A stretch of 64,000 bases of DNA. Origin: CAZHFW01 sp964531675. GTDB taxonomy: Bacteria; Planctomycetota; Phycisphaerae; Phycisphaerales; UBA1924. The notes beneath the pieces were generated by a model. It was not told the origin of the DNA and ran no database searches. It was given only the letters and a program-made list of their open reading frames with translations. A program made the translations under genes and the position numbers. Below, one piece after another: positions 43,552 through 52,871 of the stretch. Numbering within the stretch: position 1 is the first letter of the stretch; every line of letters begins with the position of its first letter. The stretch covers positions 1 to 64,000 of the forward strand of contig CAZHFW010000021.1 of assembly GCA_964531675.1 (NCBI GenBank), written 5' to 3'.

Positions 43552-45123
43552 ATGTACCAGGCCCTCCTGACCCGCAAGTACCTCACGAGCAAGGTCATGC
43601 CTCTGCTCGCTTCGCTGGCGGTGCTCCTGTGCACCGCGATGGTCCTGGTCACGTGGTCGGTGATGGGGGGGTTCCTCAAGACCCTGGTCAACTCGGGACG
43701 CATCCTCGTCGGCGATGTCGCGATCGCGTGGCCCAACACCGGATTTGCGCACTACGACGATCTGGTCCGCAGGCTCGAGGCCGATCCGACCATCGCCGCC
43801 GCCAGCCCGCTCATCGAGAGCTTCGGGCTCATCGGCCTTCCCGACGGTCGCACCGAGACCGTCATCGTCAAAGGCATCGATGGCCCGTCCTTCAACAAGG
43901 TCACCAGCATCGACGACTACCTCTGGTGGAAGCCCATCACCGTCCCCCTTGACAAGGACCGCAAGAAGGAAGACCCCAGGCTCCGCGACGGCATCAAGGA
44001 CGAGCTCGGCCGCATGCACGACGCGGGCAAGACGCTCACCAAGGAAGCCCTCGCCGCCGCTGTCCTCGGCATCGAAGTCAGCGGCTTCAACTACCGCGAA
44101 CCCGAAGGCTTCTACAACCCCATGGTCCGCACCATCAAGGGCGCCGATGGCCAGGTCCAGACCCTCGACATGTGGCTTCCACGCTCGGGCACGGTCACCC
44201 TCAGCCTGCTCCCGCTCGATCAGAAAGGCCGTGCGGTGGAGATGGTGACCCTCAAGGTCCCCGTCGCCAACGAGTTCAAGACCGGGCTTTACGAGGTCGA
44301 TCGCCGCACCGTACTCGTCAGGCTCGACGCGCTCCAGAAGTCGATGAAGATGAACGCCGCCAAGAGGCTGGCCAGGTCCGACGAGGCGGGCATCCGCATC
44401 GTGACCGACCCGGAGACGGGCGAAGAGAAGATCGTGACCGCCGCGGAGGATCAGCTCATCGACGAGCCCGCCCGCGTCACCACGGTGATCGTCCGATCCA
44501 AGGATGAGCCCACCTGGAACCGCGACTCCACGCAGATCGCCCAGGATCTCAAGAAGCGCTGCGAAGAGATCTACACCCGCTTCGCAATGGACCACAAGGG
44601 TGAGGTCCCCGACTCCTTCACGATCCAGATCATGACCTGGGTCGATCAGAACCGCACGATGATCAGCGCCGTCAAGAAGGAGACCTCGCTGGTCCTCTTC
44701 CTGTTCAGCTTCATCTCCCTCACCGCGGTCTTCCTGGTCCTGGCGATCTTCTGGAGCATGGTCTCCGAACGCACCAAGGACGTGGGAATCATGCGCTCCC
44801 TCGGCGCCAGCCGCATGGGCGTCGCCTGGCTCTGGCTGCGCTACGGCATGGCCATCGGCATCGTCGGCGCCGCCCTGGGCGGTCTGGCGGCCTACCTGAT
44901 CGTCACCAACATCAACCCCATCCACGAGTGGATGGGTGAACAGCTCGGCGTCCAGATCTGGGACCCGCGCATCTACTACTTCACCAAGATCCCCAACGAG
45001 GTCGACTGGGACAAGGCCGCGATCGTGCTGATCGCCGGCGTGCTCTCCAGCGTCCTGGGCGCCCTCATCCCCGCCCTCCGCGCCGCCCGCATGGACCCCG
45101 TCCGCGCCTTGCGTTTCGAGTAG
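43552..45123 (+). CDS. ABC transporter permease (LolC/FtsX-type)
   Basis: A 523-residue ABC permease of the MacB/LolC/FtsX kind. First membrane helix near residues 15-40 (VMPLLASLAVLLCTAMVLVTWSVMGG), then a large periplasmic domain of about 320 residues. A C-terminal block of three helices (LVLFLFSFISLTAVFLVLAIFWSMV, VAWLWLRYGMAIGIVGAALGGLAAYLIV, AIVLIAGVLSSVLGALIPALRAARMDPVRALRFE) ends in the PVRALR/E motif typical of FtsX-like permeases. With the ATP-binding gene 53 bp downstream it makes a complete Lol-like transporter, possibly for lipoprotein release or envelope tasks. Substrate unproven. Confidence 0.88.
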   Translation: MYQALLTRKYLTSKVMPLLASLAVLLCTAMVLVTWSVMGGFLKTLVNSGRILVGDVAIAWPNTGFAHYDDLVRRLEADPTIAAASPLIESFGLIGLPDGRTETVIVKGIDGPSFNKVTSIDDYLWWKPITVPLDKDRKKEDPRLRDGIKDELGRMHDAGKTLTKEALAAAVLGIEVSGFNYREPEGFYNPMVRTIKGADGQVQTLDMWLPRSGTVTLSLLPLDQKGRAVEMVTLKVPVANEFKTGLYEVDRRTVLVRLDALQKSMKMNAAKRLARSDEAGIRIVTDPETGEEKIVTAAEDQLIDEPARVTTVIVRSKDEPTWNRDSTQIAQDLKKRCEEIYTRFAMDHKGEVPDSFTIQIMTWVDQNRTMISAVKKETSLVLFLFSFISLTAVFLVLAIFWSMVSERTKDVGIMRSLGASRMGVAWLWLRYGMAIGIVGAALGGLAAYLIVTNINPIHEWMGEQLGVQIWDPRIYYFTKIPNEVDWDKAAIVLIAGVLSSVLGALIPALRAARMDPVRALRFE

Positions 45124-45176
45124 CCTCCCGCGCGTCCTACCGACTCTTCCAAATCACCCCAACGCTCCGGAGCCCC

Positions 45177-45917
<741 letters not shown>

Positions 45918-46061
45918 GAACGCCCGGGCAATCCCTTCCCTCCAATCCCGAACCAGATAAACTGATTGGACCCTCCCCACGGGGCGGGCACCTGTCAGGG
46001 AACTTTTCAGTACACTTCGCCCGAGTCGACGTAAGCAGGTACTATCCGATCCTCGGAGACC

Positions 46062-46928
46062 ATGGTGACGCCGACCTCGACCCAACCGACCATCGACCCC
46101 GTCATGGGCCAACACCCCCGCGATGCATCATCTCGCACCATCGAACTCACCGGCTGGGCGGGCGAGCCTGTCCGCGCGTCGCTGATCGAGCAGGGTGCCG
46201 GCCCGGCCTTCCTCTTCCTGCACGGGTTGGTCGGACTCAACGAACACTGGCTCGACGTGGTGCGCAAGGCCAGCAGCCGCACGCATTGCGTGATGCTCGA
46301 GCTCCCGTTGCTCCAGCTCCGCGGCGATGACTGCTCCATCGCGGGCGTGACCGAGCTGACGATCCGCTTCATCGAGCAGTACCTGCGCAAGCCCGGGACC
46401 TTGCCCCCCATCGTGGTGGGCAACTCCTTCGGCGGGCACGTCGCGCTCCGCGTCGCGCTGGACCGCCCCGAGCTTGTCCGAGGCCTGGTCCTCGCGGGCT
46501 CCTCGGGCCTCATCGAGAAGTCGATGGTCCGCGAGGTGCAGATCCGCCCGAGCCGTGAGTGGCTCTCGGAGAAGATCGGCGAGCTCTTCCATGACCGCTC
46601 CAAGATGCGCGAGGCCGACCTCGACCGCGCGTTTGCGGAACTCTCCCAGCGAGGCAGCGCCCGCGCGATGATCAAGCTCTCTCGTTCGGCCCGCCGCAAT
46701 CACCTGGGCAAGAAGATCGGGAACATCACCCGTCCCACGCTCCTGATCTGGGGCAAGCAGGACATCGTCACGCCCCCGGAGGCGGCCGAGCAGTTCCTCA
46801 AGCTCATCCCGGATTCGCGGATCGTCTGGCTCGAGCCCTGCGGGCACGCCCCCATGATGGAGTGCCCCGAGCCCTTCGCCGACGCCCTTCTGGGATTCGC
46901 CGACGAGCTGGCGTCCAAGGGTCTCTGA
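46062..46928 (+). CDS. Alpha/beta hydrolase
   Basis: A 288-residue alpha/beta hydrolase fold protein. LFLHGLVGLNEHWLD (oxyanion loop HGL), nucleophile Ser122 in VVGNSFGGHVALRVAL, acid in LLIWGKQDIVTPPEAAE and His in CGHAPMMECPEPFADALL, giving a full catalytic triad. The cap region is helical and Arg-rich. The substrate cannot be assigned; the family spans esterases, C-C hydrolases and dehalogenases. The next gene is GH3-like, which could form or break amides or esters with acyl acids, so a joint pathway is possible but speculative. The start may be later: the first 20 residues are low-complexity. Confidence 0.85.
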   Translation: MVTPTSTQPTIDPVMGQHPRDASSRTIELTGWAGEPVRASLIEQGAGPAFLFLHGLVGLNEHWLDVVRKASSRTHCVMLELPLLQLRGDDCSIAGVTELTIRFIEQYLRKPGTLPPIVVGNSFGGHVALRVALDRPELVRGLVLAGSSGLIEKSMVREVQIRPSREWLSEKIGELFHDRSKMREADLDRAFAELSQRGSARAMIKLSRSARRNHLGKKIGNITRPTLLIWGKQDIVTPPEAAEQFLKLIPDSRIVWLEPCGHAPMMECPEPFADALLGFADELASKGL

Positions 46929-47006
46929 TCCGCTGCTTCCGCTCGGTTCCTGTTTGCCGCGACCGATCGGGGCAAGGCAACGCATTCCCGTGAGGCGATC
47001 CCTGTC

Positions 47007-48626
47007 ATGAGCTGGACTTCTCTTGTTGGCCTCGGTCTCTCCACCTACCTGTCCCAGCGACGCAGGCTGCTTTCCGACCTGAAGCACTGGCAGGAGAACT
47101 CGGCCCGCATCCAGCGCGCCCAGCTCCGCGAGCTGCTCCGCCAGGCCTCCGGCACCGAGATCGGACGCACGCACAACTTCGCGCGGATCGCCGAGCTCGA
47201 CGACCGCGCCATGCTCGACGCCTACCGCGTCGAGATCCCTCTGGCCGACTGGTACCGCTATCGCACCCAGATCGCCCGCATGCGTGAAGAGGCCGAGGCC
47301 GATGTGCTCTGGCCGGGGCTGGTCCGCGACTTTGCGCAGACCTCGGGCACCACCGCGGGCGACAAGTACATCCCCGTCTCCGAAGCGATGCTCGCCTCCA
47401 ATCGCAAGGCGAGCTTCGACATCTTCGCCAACGCCGAACGTTTCGGCATCCCCCTCACCAAACTCCTGGGAGGCAAGAGCCTCTTCCTCGGCGGTTCGAC
47501 CAACCTTTCGACTTCCGAGAAGGGCATCCGCACCGGCGATCTCTCGGGCATCGTGACGCGCCTGATCTTCTGGCCGGTCACCGAGATCTACCTCCCGGGC
47601 CCCGAGATCGCGCTGATGAGCCACTGGCCGAGCAAGCTCGACGCCATGGCCCGTCTGTGCGTCGAGCAGGACGTCCGCATGGTCTCGGGCGTTCCCTCGT
47701 GGGCCATCGTGCTCTTCGAAAAGATCGTCGCGCTGGCCAAGGAGCGAGGCCGCAGCGCCAGCTGCCTCCGCGATGTGTGGCCCAACTTCCAGCTCTTCGT
47801 CCACGGCGGCGTGAAGTACCCGCCCTTTGAGCAGAAGGTGAAGCAGGTCTGGTCGGGAAGCGACATCGACGTGCCGCACCGCCTGGAGCTCTACCCCGCC
47901 AGCGAGGGCTTTGTCGCGATCCAGGACACGCCGGGCGATCCGGGCCTGCGCCTGAACGTCGACATGGGCATGTTCTACGAGTTCGTCCCGCTCGAGGACA
48001 TCGACAAGCCCGACGCGCCCGCCTTCACCTGCGAGCAGGTCGAGAAGGGCCAGAAGTACGTCGTCTGCATGAGCACCTGCGCCGGTCTGTGGCGCTACAT
48101 CCTCGGTGACGTGGTCGTCTTTGAGACCCTCCCCGCCGACCTGGACAGCCGGGGTGGTGAAGGACCGTGCCGCCTCCGCATCGTCGGACGCCATCGCCAC
48201 TTTATGAACGCCTTCGGCGAGAACCTGATCGGCGAGCACATCGAGAATGCGGTGGTCACCGCTGCCAAGGCCTCGGGCCTGGCGGTGGGGGAGTTCACCG
48301 CTTCCCCGGTCTACCCCGCCGAGGGTCGCCGGGCGGGCATGGAGCTGGTCGTCGAACTCGAAGCCTTCTCCTCGGCCACCCCGGACAAGCTCGGCCGGTT
48401 CCAGCACGCCTTCGACGAGGCCCTCAAGGCCCAGAACGTCGACTACACCACCAAGCGCACCGACGGCGTGGGCATGGCCCCGCCCACCATCACGCCGGTC
48501 GCGGTCGGGACCTTCCACAAATGGATGGAGTCCCGCGGCAAGCTCGGCGGCCAGCACAAGTGTCCCCGCTGTTCCAACGGCCGGGAGATCCTGGAGGCCG
48601 TCCTGCAGGTCGCCCGCTCTGTGTAG
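47007..48626 (+). CDS. GH3-family acyl-acid-amido synthetase-like enzyme
   Basis: A 539-residue protein of the GH3 family, adenylate-forming enzymes that in plants join auxin or jasmonate to amino acids. The ATP/phosphate loop is DFAQTSGTTAGDKYIPVSEAML (113-118 core), followed by LELYPASEGFVAIQD (the YxxSEG motif) and LWRYILGDVVVFE with the conserved D of Y-R-x-G-D. The C-terminal subdomain has HFMNAFGENLIGEHIENAV and ends in HKWMESRGKLGGQHKCPRCSNGREI, giving a small CxxC tail. No acyl substrate can be deduced. It lies 78 bp after the alpha/beta hydrolase, same strand. Confidence 0.88.
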   Translation: MSWTSLVGLGLSTYLSQRRRLLSDLKHWQENSARIQRAQLRELLRQASGTEIGRTHNFARIAELDDRAMLDAYRVEIPLADWYRYRTQIARMREEAEADVLWPGLVRDFAQTSGTTAGDKYIPVSEAMLASNRKASFDIFANAERFGIPLTKLLGGKSLFLGGSTNLSTSEKGIRTGDLSGIVTRLIFWPVTEIYLPGPEIALMSHWPSKLDAMARLCVEQDVRMVSGVPSWAIVLFEKIVALAKERGRSASCLRDVWPNFQLFVHGGVKYPPFEQKVKQVWSGSDIDVPHRLELYPASEGFVAIQDTPGDPGLRLNVDMGMFYEFVPLEDIDKPDAPAFTCEQVEKGQKYVVCMSTCAGLWRYILGDVVVFETLPADLDSRGGEGPCRLRIVGRHRHFMNAFGENLIGEHIENAVVTAAKASGLAVGEFTASPVYPAEGRRAGMELVVELEAFSSATPDKLGRFQHAFDEALKAQNVDYTTKRTDGVGMAPPTITPVAVGTFHKWMESRGKLGGQHKCPRCSNGREILEAVLQVARSV

Positions 48627-48704
48627 ATCTTGTTTGGAATCTATTTGGGCTTCCGCACGGATTTACGGAAGGACCCCTATGCTTGGCCGAAGGAAGATCT
48701 GGTC

Positions 48705-49412
48705 ATGAAGACCCGTCGGAAGAAAGCTGGCAAGCGGGAGCGATCGGAGGATCAGCTGCGCCTGCCCGCCCCGGGACTTGCGGTCAAAGTCCTCGCCGCT
48801 GGCTGCCTGAGCATGGCTGCCATCGCAGGCGGTCTTGCGATCTATCTCGATCGCGACAGCGCCTCGGCCCCCGCCGCCATCCGCACGACCGCGGTCGCGC
48901 AGGGCGTCGTGCTGGCCGAGCCCTACCCGATGGTCATCGAACAGAGCACCAAGGGCCCTCCCCGGGTCACCCTGCTCAAGGACTCCGGTGCCGGCGACGC
49001 CACCCGCAAGGTGCAGCAGCTCGATGGCGAGACCGTCCGCGTCGCGGGCCGTCGCCTGAACGACAGCCCCCGCCCCCTGATTGAAGTCTTCGATGCCTCC
49101 AGCATCGCTCCCGCGGAGAGCTTTGACTCCGTGGTGAATGCCGCGGCCAAGCGTCAGACGCTCGGCGACACCGTGGTCACCGGTCAGATCGCCTCCGCGG
49201 TCAACGCGGGCGATCCCCCCATGCTCGCGGCTCCCGACGGCGCGGGCGGCGTGCGGTACTACCTGCTCGCCACCGAAGGCGGCGGGCGTCTGGACCCCGC
49301 GGTCATCCGCACCCTGCGCGGTCAGATCGAGGCCGCCGGTCGTCTGGAACGCGTCGGTGATCTCTGGATCCTCCGCGTCAATCCGCGGAACCTCCGAGCC
49401 GGCCAGGGCTGA
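48705..49412 (+). CDS. Single-pass anchored protein of unknown function
   Basis: A 235-residue protein with a basic N-terminus, one membrane helix (GLAVKVLAAGCLSMAAIAGGLAIYL, about residues 24-48) and a periplasmic domain with no recognised motif. GAAGGAAG just upstream supports ATG 48705; the frame extends to 48630 but that start would be inside the leader. It is the third same-strand gene after the hydrolase and GH3 genes, and ends before a good terminator, so the set may be one operon. Confidence 0.7.
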   Translation: MKTRRKKAGKRERSEDQLRLPAPGLAVKVLAAGCLSMAAIAGGLAIYLDRDSASAPAAIRTTAVAQGVVLAEPYPMVIEQSTKGPPRVTLLKDSGAGDATRKVQQLDGETVRVAGRRLNDSPRPLIEVFDASSIAPAESFDSVVNAAAKRQTLGDTVVTGQIASAVNAGDPPMLAAPDGAGGVRYYLLATEGGGRLDPAVIRTLRGQIEAAGRLERVGDLWILRVNPRNLRAGQG

Positions 49413-49472
49413 CTTCGAACGAGCCGGGGCTGAGCGGCCCGCGTCGTGCGCAAACTCATGGTCGTGGACAGC

Positions 49473-49498
49473 AGGGCCGGTGACGGCCCTTCTTTTTT
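49473..49498 (+). terminator. Rho-independent terminator before nuoH
   Basis: AGGGCCG, GTGA loop, CGGCCCT, then TCTTTTTT. It separates nuoH from the preceding genes. Confidence 0.9.
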
Positions 49499-49511
49499 CC
49501 CGCCAAGGGCC

Positions 49512-49517
49512 TAACCT
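49512..49517 (+). promoter_or_regulatory. -10-like box TAACCT, 8 nt before nuoH start
   Basis: TAACCT, eight bases, then ATGATG at 49526; the terminator directly upstream implies an independent promoter here. Confidence 0.5.
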
Positions 49518-49525
49518 GAAGGGTC

Positions 49526-50887
49526 ATGATGAACCCCGCCCTGACGCTCGCCCAGACCCCGTCGTGGGTCACCGCTCAGAACCTGGTCAGCTTCCTGCTG
49601 ATCGCGGCCATCCTGAACGTGAATCTGATCTGCATCGCGTACTTCATCTACATCGAGCGCAAGATGGCGGCGTACATCCAGGACCGCCTCGGCCCCAACC
49701 GCGTGGGCTTCGACTTCGGCCTCCCCTTCATGCCCAAGTTCCTCCGGCGCTGCTGGGGTCTGGGTCAGTCGCTCGCCGACGGCATCAAGCTCTTCGTGAA
49801 GGAGGACTACACGCCCGAACGCGTGGACAAGATCCTCTTCACCCTCGCTCCCGCGATCATCGTGATCCCCGCCCTCATGGCCTTTGCGGTCATCCCGTTC
49901 GGCGGCACCTGGAACTGCCCGACCTTCACGATCCCCGTGCTCGACTGGACCGTCCAGGGCGGACCGGTGCAGGTGCAGGGCCTGGTCGCCAACGTCGGCG
50001 TCTTCTACGTGCTCGCGGTCGCGGCCCTTGGCGTCTACGGCGTCACCCTCGGCGGCTGGGCGTCCAACAACAAGTACGCGTTCCTCGGCGGCCTTCGCGC
50101 CACCGCCCAGATGATCTCCTACGAGATCCCCATGGGCCTCATGCTCCTCTCGGCGCTCCTGGTGACGCGCTCGCTCATGCCCCAGGACATCATCCGCCAT
50201 CAGGTGGAGAACGGCTGGCTGATCTTCTCCCAGCCCGTCGCCGGCGCGATCTTCCTCATCGCCCTCATCGCCGAGGCCAACCGCGCTCCCTTCGACAACC
50301 CCGAGTGCGAGCAGGAACTCGTCGGCGGTTACCACACCGAATACACCTCGATGCGCTACGGCCTGTTCATGCTCGCCGAGTATGGGCACGTGCTCAACGC
50401 CTCCGCCTTCTTCTCGCTGATGTTCCTGGGCGGGTACCAGCTCCCGGGCATCCCGGGCCTGCAGCCTGACGACACGCACATCCTGGCGGTCCTGGCCAAG
50501 ATCACCGTCTACTTCGTCAAGATCTTCCTGATGGCGGGGTTCATCATGCTCGTCCGCTGGACGATCCCGCGTCTGCGTTTCGATCAGGTCATGTCAATGG
50601 CCTGGGGCGGCGTGATCCCGATCTCCCTGCTCATCGTCGTCGCGACCAGCTTCATGGTGTACTTCAACGCCACCGGCATCGTCCCGATGGTGCTGATGAA
50701 CGTCGGCCTCATCGCGATCATCTACCTGCTCACGCCTCTGATGCCCAAGGCCGAGGCCAACCGCAGGATCCCGCTCTACGGCTCACGCTTCAGCCCCATG
50801 CCAGGCGAGTTCGTCAGCGCCCGCCCGACCCACGCCATGGCGCTCGAAGACCGCCCCGTGCAGGGAACCATCGATCCGGTGCGGTGA
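49526..50887 (+). CDS. nuoH: NADH-quinone oxidoreductase subunit H (complex I subunit 1)
   Basis: Membrane subunit forming much of the quinone-binding chamber of complex I. Signatures: YIERKMAAYIQDRLGPNRVGFDFG, GQSLADGIKLFVKEDYTPERVDK, GWASNNKYAFLGGLRATAQMISYEIPMGL, EANRAPFDNPECEQELVGGYHTEYTSMRYGLFMLAEYGHV and MLVRWTIPRLRFDQVMSMAWG. 453 residues, longer than E. coli NuoH (325) through extra N- and C-terminal sequence. No other nuo gene is adjacent: a terminator lies upstream, while downstream come a repeat region and a 100-N gap. It may be a stand-alone gene, or nuoI could lie in the gap. Confidence 0.95.
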   Translation: MMNPALTLAQTPSWVTAQNLVSFLLIAAILNVNLICIAYFIYIERKMAAYIQDRLGPNRVGFDFGLPFMPKFLRRCWGLGQSLADGIKLFVKEDYTPERVDKILFTLAPAIIVIPALMAFAVIPFGGTWNCPTFTIPVLDWTVQGGPVQVQGLVANVGVFYVLAVAALGVYGVTLGGWASNNKYAFLGGLRATAQMISYEIPMGLMLLSALLVTRSLMPQDIIRHQVENGWLIFSQPVAGAIFLIALIAEANRAPFDNPECEQELVGGYHTEYTSMRYGLFMLAEYGHVLNASAFFSLMFLGGYQLPGIPGLQPDDTHILAVLAKITVYFVKIFLMAGFIMLVRWTIPRLRFDQVMSMAWGGVIPISLLIVVATSFMVYFNATGIVPMVLMNVGLIAIIYLLTPLMPKAEANRRIPLYGSRFSPMPGEFVSARPTHAMALEDRPVQGTIDPVR

Positions 50888-50977
50888 TCGCAGAGGCAGG
50901 AGAAAAGAGGCACCGGGGACTGGGCACTGGTGCGGAGAGCCCGCAAGTGCGCCGCGCGTTTGTGCCTTTGAGCGCAT

Positions 50978-51006
50978 CCTGGATTGACCGAAGCGGTCAA
51001 TCCAGG
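50978..51006. repeat. 13-bp perfect inverted repeat downstream of nuoH
   Basis: CCTGGATTGACCG (50978-50990), loop AAG, CGGTCAATCCAGG (50994-51006). A strong hairpin with no T-run after it. Confidence 0.75.
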
Positions 51007-51048
51007 CGTGGTGTCCACCAGCGTGTGATGCGATCCGCGTGTTTACCG

Positions 51049-51111
51049 TTCATCGCTTCATCGCTTCATCGCTTCATCGCTTCATCGCTTCATCGCTTCA
51101 TCGCTTCATCG
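51049..51111. repeat. 8-bp tandem repeat CATCGCTT, left edge of the gap
   Basis: About 7.9 nearly perfect copies of an 8-bp unit running straight into the N block. The true array is probably longer than shown. Confidence 0.9.
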
Positions 51112-51211
51112 NNNNNNNNNNNNNNNNNNNNNNNNNNNNNNNNNNNNNNNNNNNNNNNNNNNNNNNNNNNNNNNNNNNNNNNNNNNNNNNNNNNNNNNNN
51201 NNNNNNNNNNN

Positions 51212-51246
51212 CTTCGTGCCTCCGTGCCTCCGTGCCTCCGTGCCTT
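51212..51246. repeat. 8-bp tandem repeat (CTTCGTGC/CTCCGTGC), right edge of the gap
   Basis: Four units of the same type as in mqnE (1361-1392), the first 18 bases identical to that copy, ending 6 bases before the stop of the next gene. Confidence 0.88.
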
Positions 51247-51251
51247 CCCCC

Positions 51252-52661
51252 TCACTGCATCGGCCGCAGTTCGCTGGGCACGGGCAGGATGAACGACGTG
51301 GGCAGCACGTAGTTGCGGCCCTGGTAGATCGTGGAGCGTCCCGAGAGTTCGACGACCGTGTTGTCGCCGCGGGACCAGAAGAGCTGCTCCAGACGTTCCA
51401 GGGTCTTGCAAGGCAGGAGCACGAAGGGCTGCGACTGTGACGCGGCATCGTTGTCGATGCTGAACGCCAGTTCGCCGCCGCGGAGGCGGACGATCCGCCC
51501 GCGCTTGCTGCTCAGGACGGTGCCTTCGGCGACCAGCCCGCGCGGGGGCGGCGCGACGACCGGTTCGGCCGGCGGGGTCTTCTTGGCGACCGGCGGCGCG
51601 GTGGGCGCCAGCGGCCTGGCTTCCGACATGCCCCGGCGCTGCTGGAGGTCCTTGATCAGGTCATCAACCGACGGATCCGCCGCTTCGACCGCCGACGCGG
51701 TCTTGTGTTCGACCTTGGCTTCCGCCTTGGGTTCGGCCTGGGGTTCCGTTTTGGACTGGGGCTTGGCGTTCTTTGCGGGCTGCGCGGCGCTGGTCTCGGC
51801 GGCCTCGGGCGTGTTGGGCGCGACGGAGAAGAGGCTGACCAGGATGTACTCGCGGCCGAGGTAGTTGAACACCTCGCCTGTGATGGTCACGAGCGTGTCC
51901 GGGTACGCGACCGGCTTGTCGGTCGGTTCGGAGGCTGTTGCGGAGTTGGCGCCGAGCTGGGCTTCAAGCTGCGTGAGCTTGCTGTTGGGCAGCAGGATCG
52001 CGGGGCGCTCGCGCTTGCTCGTGGTGGACTTGTTGAAGGAGATGACCCACTCGCCGGTGGGGGCCTTGATGAGTGTGCCGGTGCGACGGAGCAGGAACTT
52101 GCCCTCGCCATAGCGGCCGCCGGTGGGGACGCCGATGTCATCGACGCCGATCTTGGGCGCGGGCATCGCGGGGCGGACCGGCGCGGGGCGCGCGTTCACG
52201 GGCGGGTTGTTCCGCCGGGGAGCAATGGGAGCCGCATCCTTGCTGGCGGCGTCCTGCTGCTTGGCGACTTCATCCACCGCCTTCGACTTGGTCGGATCCG
52301 CGGCCTTGTCGGCGGGCTTCTCAGTTGGCTTGTCGGCGGGCTGCTCGGCAGGCTTTTCCGCGGGAGGCGTCTCGGGCTTGGGCTCGGCCTTGGGAGCATC
52401 CTTCGGCTGGCCTTCGGCGGGCTTGGTCTCCGGCGGCTTCTGAGGCTGATTGCCGGGTTGCGCGCCGGGTTGGGTGCCAGGAGCTGCGGGGGGCTGAATC
52501 GGGGGCTGCTCGCCGGGCTTGGGAGCGTTGCCCGGCGTCTGCTCAGGCTGGAGGGCCAGCGCGGGCCAGGACGCGCCCGCCAGAGCCATGATCGCGGCGG
52601 CCCGGGCCAGCCCGGAGGCGAGGGAACGGCTGCGCGCGTGAACTTGCCTGTCTGCCTTCAT
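51252..52661 (-). CDS. Exported protein with low-complexity linkers and a duplicated domain
   Basis: A 469-residue exported protein. Signal peptide to about residue 38 (LARAAAIMALAGASWPALA). A long Pro/Ala/Lys/Glu-rich region with KPAE/KPTE repeats follows. Then come two related beta domains: GTLIKAPTGEWVISFNKSTTSKRERPAILLPNSKLTQLEAQL...VTITGEVFNYLGREYILVSLFS, and GTVLSSKRGRIVRLRGGELAFSIDND...FVLLPCKTLERLEQLF...VELSGRSTIYQGRNYVLPTSFIL. They share the pattern of an R-rich start, a PxxLLPxxxLxxLE core and a final G-x-x-Y-x-G-R-x-Y-x-L strand. AGGAGG lies upstream of ATG 52661. The family is unknown to me. Confidence 0.74.
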   Translation of the reverse strand: MKADRQVHARSRSLASGLARAAAIMALAGASWPALALQPEQTPGNAPKPGEQPPIQPPAAPGTQPGAQPGNQPQKPPETKPAEGQPKDAPKAEPKPETPPAEKPAEQPADKPTEKPADKAADPTKSKAVDEVAKQQDAASKDAAPIAPRRNNPPVNARPAPVRPAMPAPKIGVDDIGVPTGGRYGEGKFLLRRTGTLIKAPTGEWVISFNKSTTSKRERPAILLPNSKLTQLEAQLGANSATASEPTDKPVAYPDTLVTITGEVFNYLGREYILVSLFSVAPNTPEAAETSAAQPAKNAKPQSKTEPQAEPKAEAKVEHKTASAVEAADPSVDDLIKDLQQRRGMSEARPLAPTAPPVAKKTPPAEPVVAPPPRGLVAEGTVLSSKRGRIVRLRGGELAFSIDNDAASQSQPFVLLPCKTLERLEQLFWSRGDNTVVELSGRSTIYQGRNYVLPTSFILPVPSELRPMQ

Positions 52662-52808
52662 GCCCCGGCCTCCTGTCAAACACCAATCGGACGCCGGGCA
52701 TCCTAACCCCCAGCATTGGCGCGTGCCGGGGAATGGCGTGCCGGGGTTTGTGGCGTTGGGCGGGGCCCATCTGAGGGCACAAGGCGGGCTGCAGAAGCGG
52801 GGAGGGCG

Positions 52809-52837
52809 TTGACCCCCGCCCGGGCTGGTCGTAACGT
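52809..52837 (+). promoter_or_regulatory. Sigma-70-type promoter of tRNA-Cys
   Basis: TTGACC at 52809-52814, a 17-bp spacer, TAACGT at 52832-52837. This is the clearest -35/-10 pair seen in the window, and it supports TANNNT as the local -10 form. Confidence 0.75.
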
Positions 52838-52871
52838 CCTGTCCGGCCCTCTTTCGGGAGGGTCGGACCCC

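Larger units (their letters stand above)
50888..51251. other. Intergenic region with repeats and a 100-N assembly gap
   Basis: This 364-bp gene-free stretch holds a 13-bp hairpin (50978-51006), a run of about eight CATCGCTT units (51049-51111), the gap of exactly 100 N (51112-51211), and a run of CTCCGTGC-type units (51212-51246). The gap length is a placeholder, so the true size is unknown. No open reading frame in it is convincing. Confidence 0.9.

Noticed and set aside
46128..48557. 809-residue antisense open frame across the hydrolase and GH3 genes
   Set aside because: Both covered genes are clear families with intact motifs on the + strand; the antisense protein is Leu/Gly/Ala/Glu-rich without domains.
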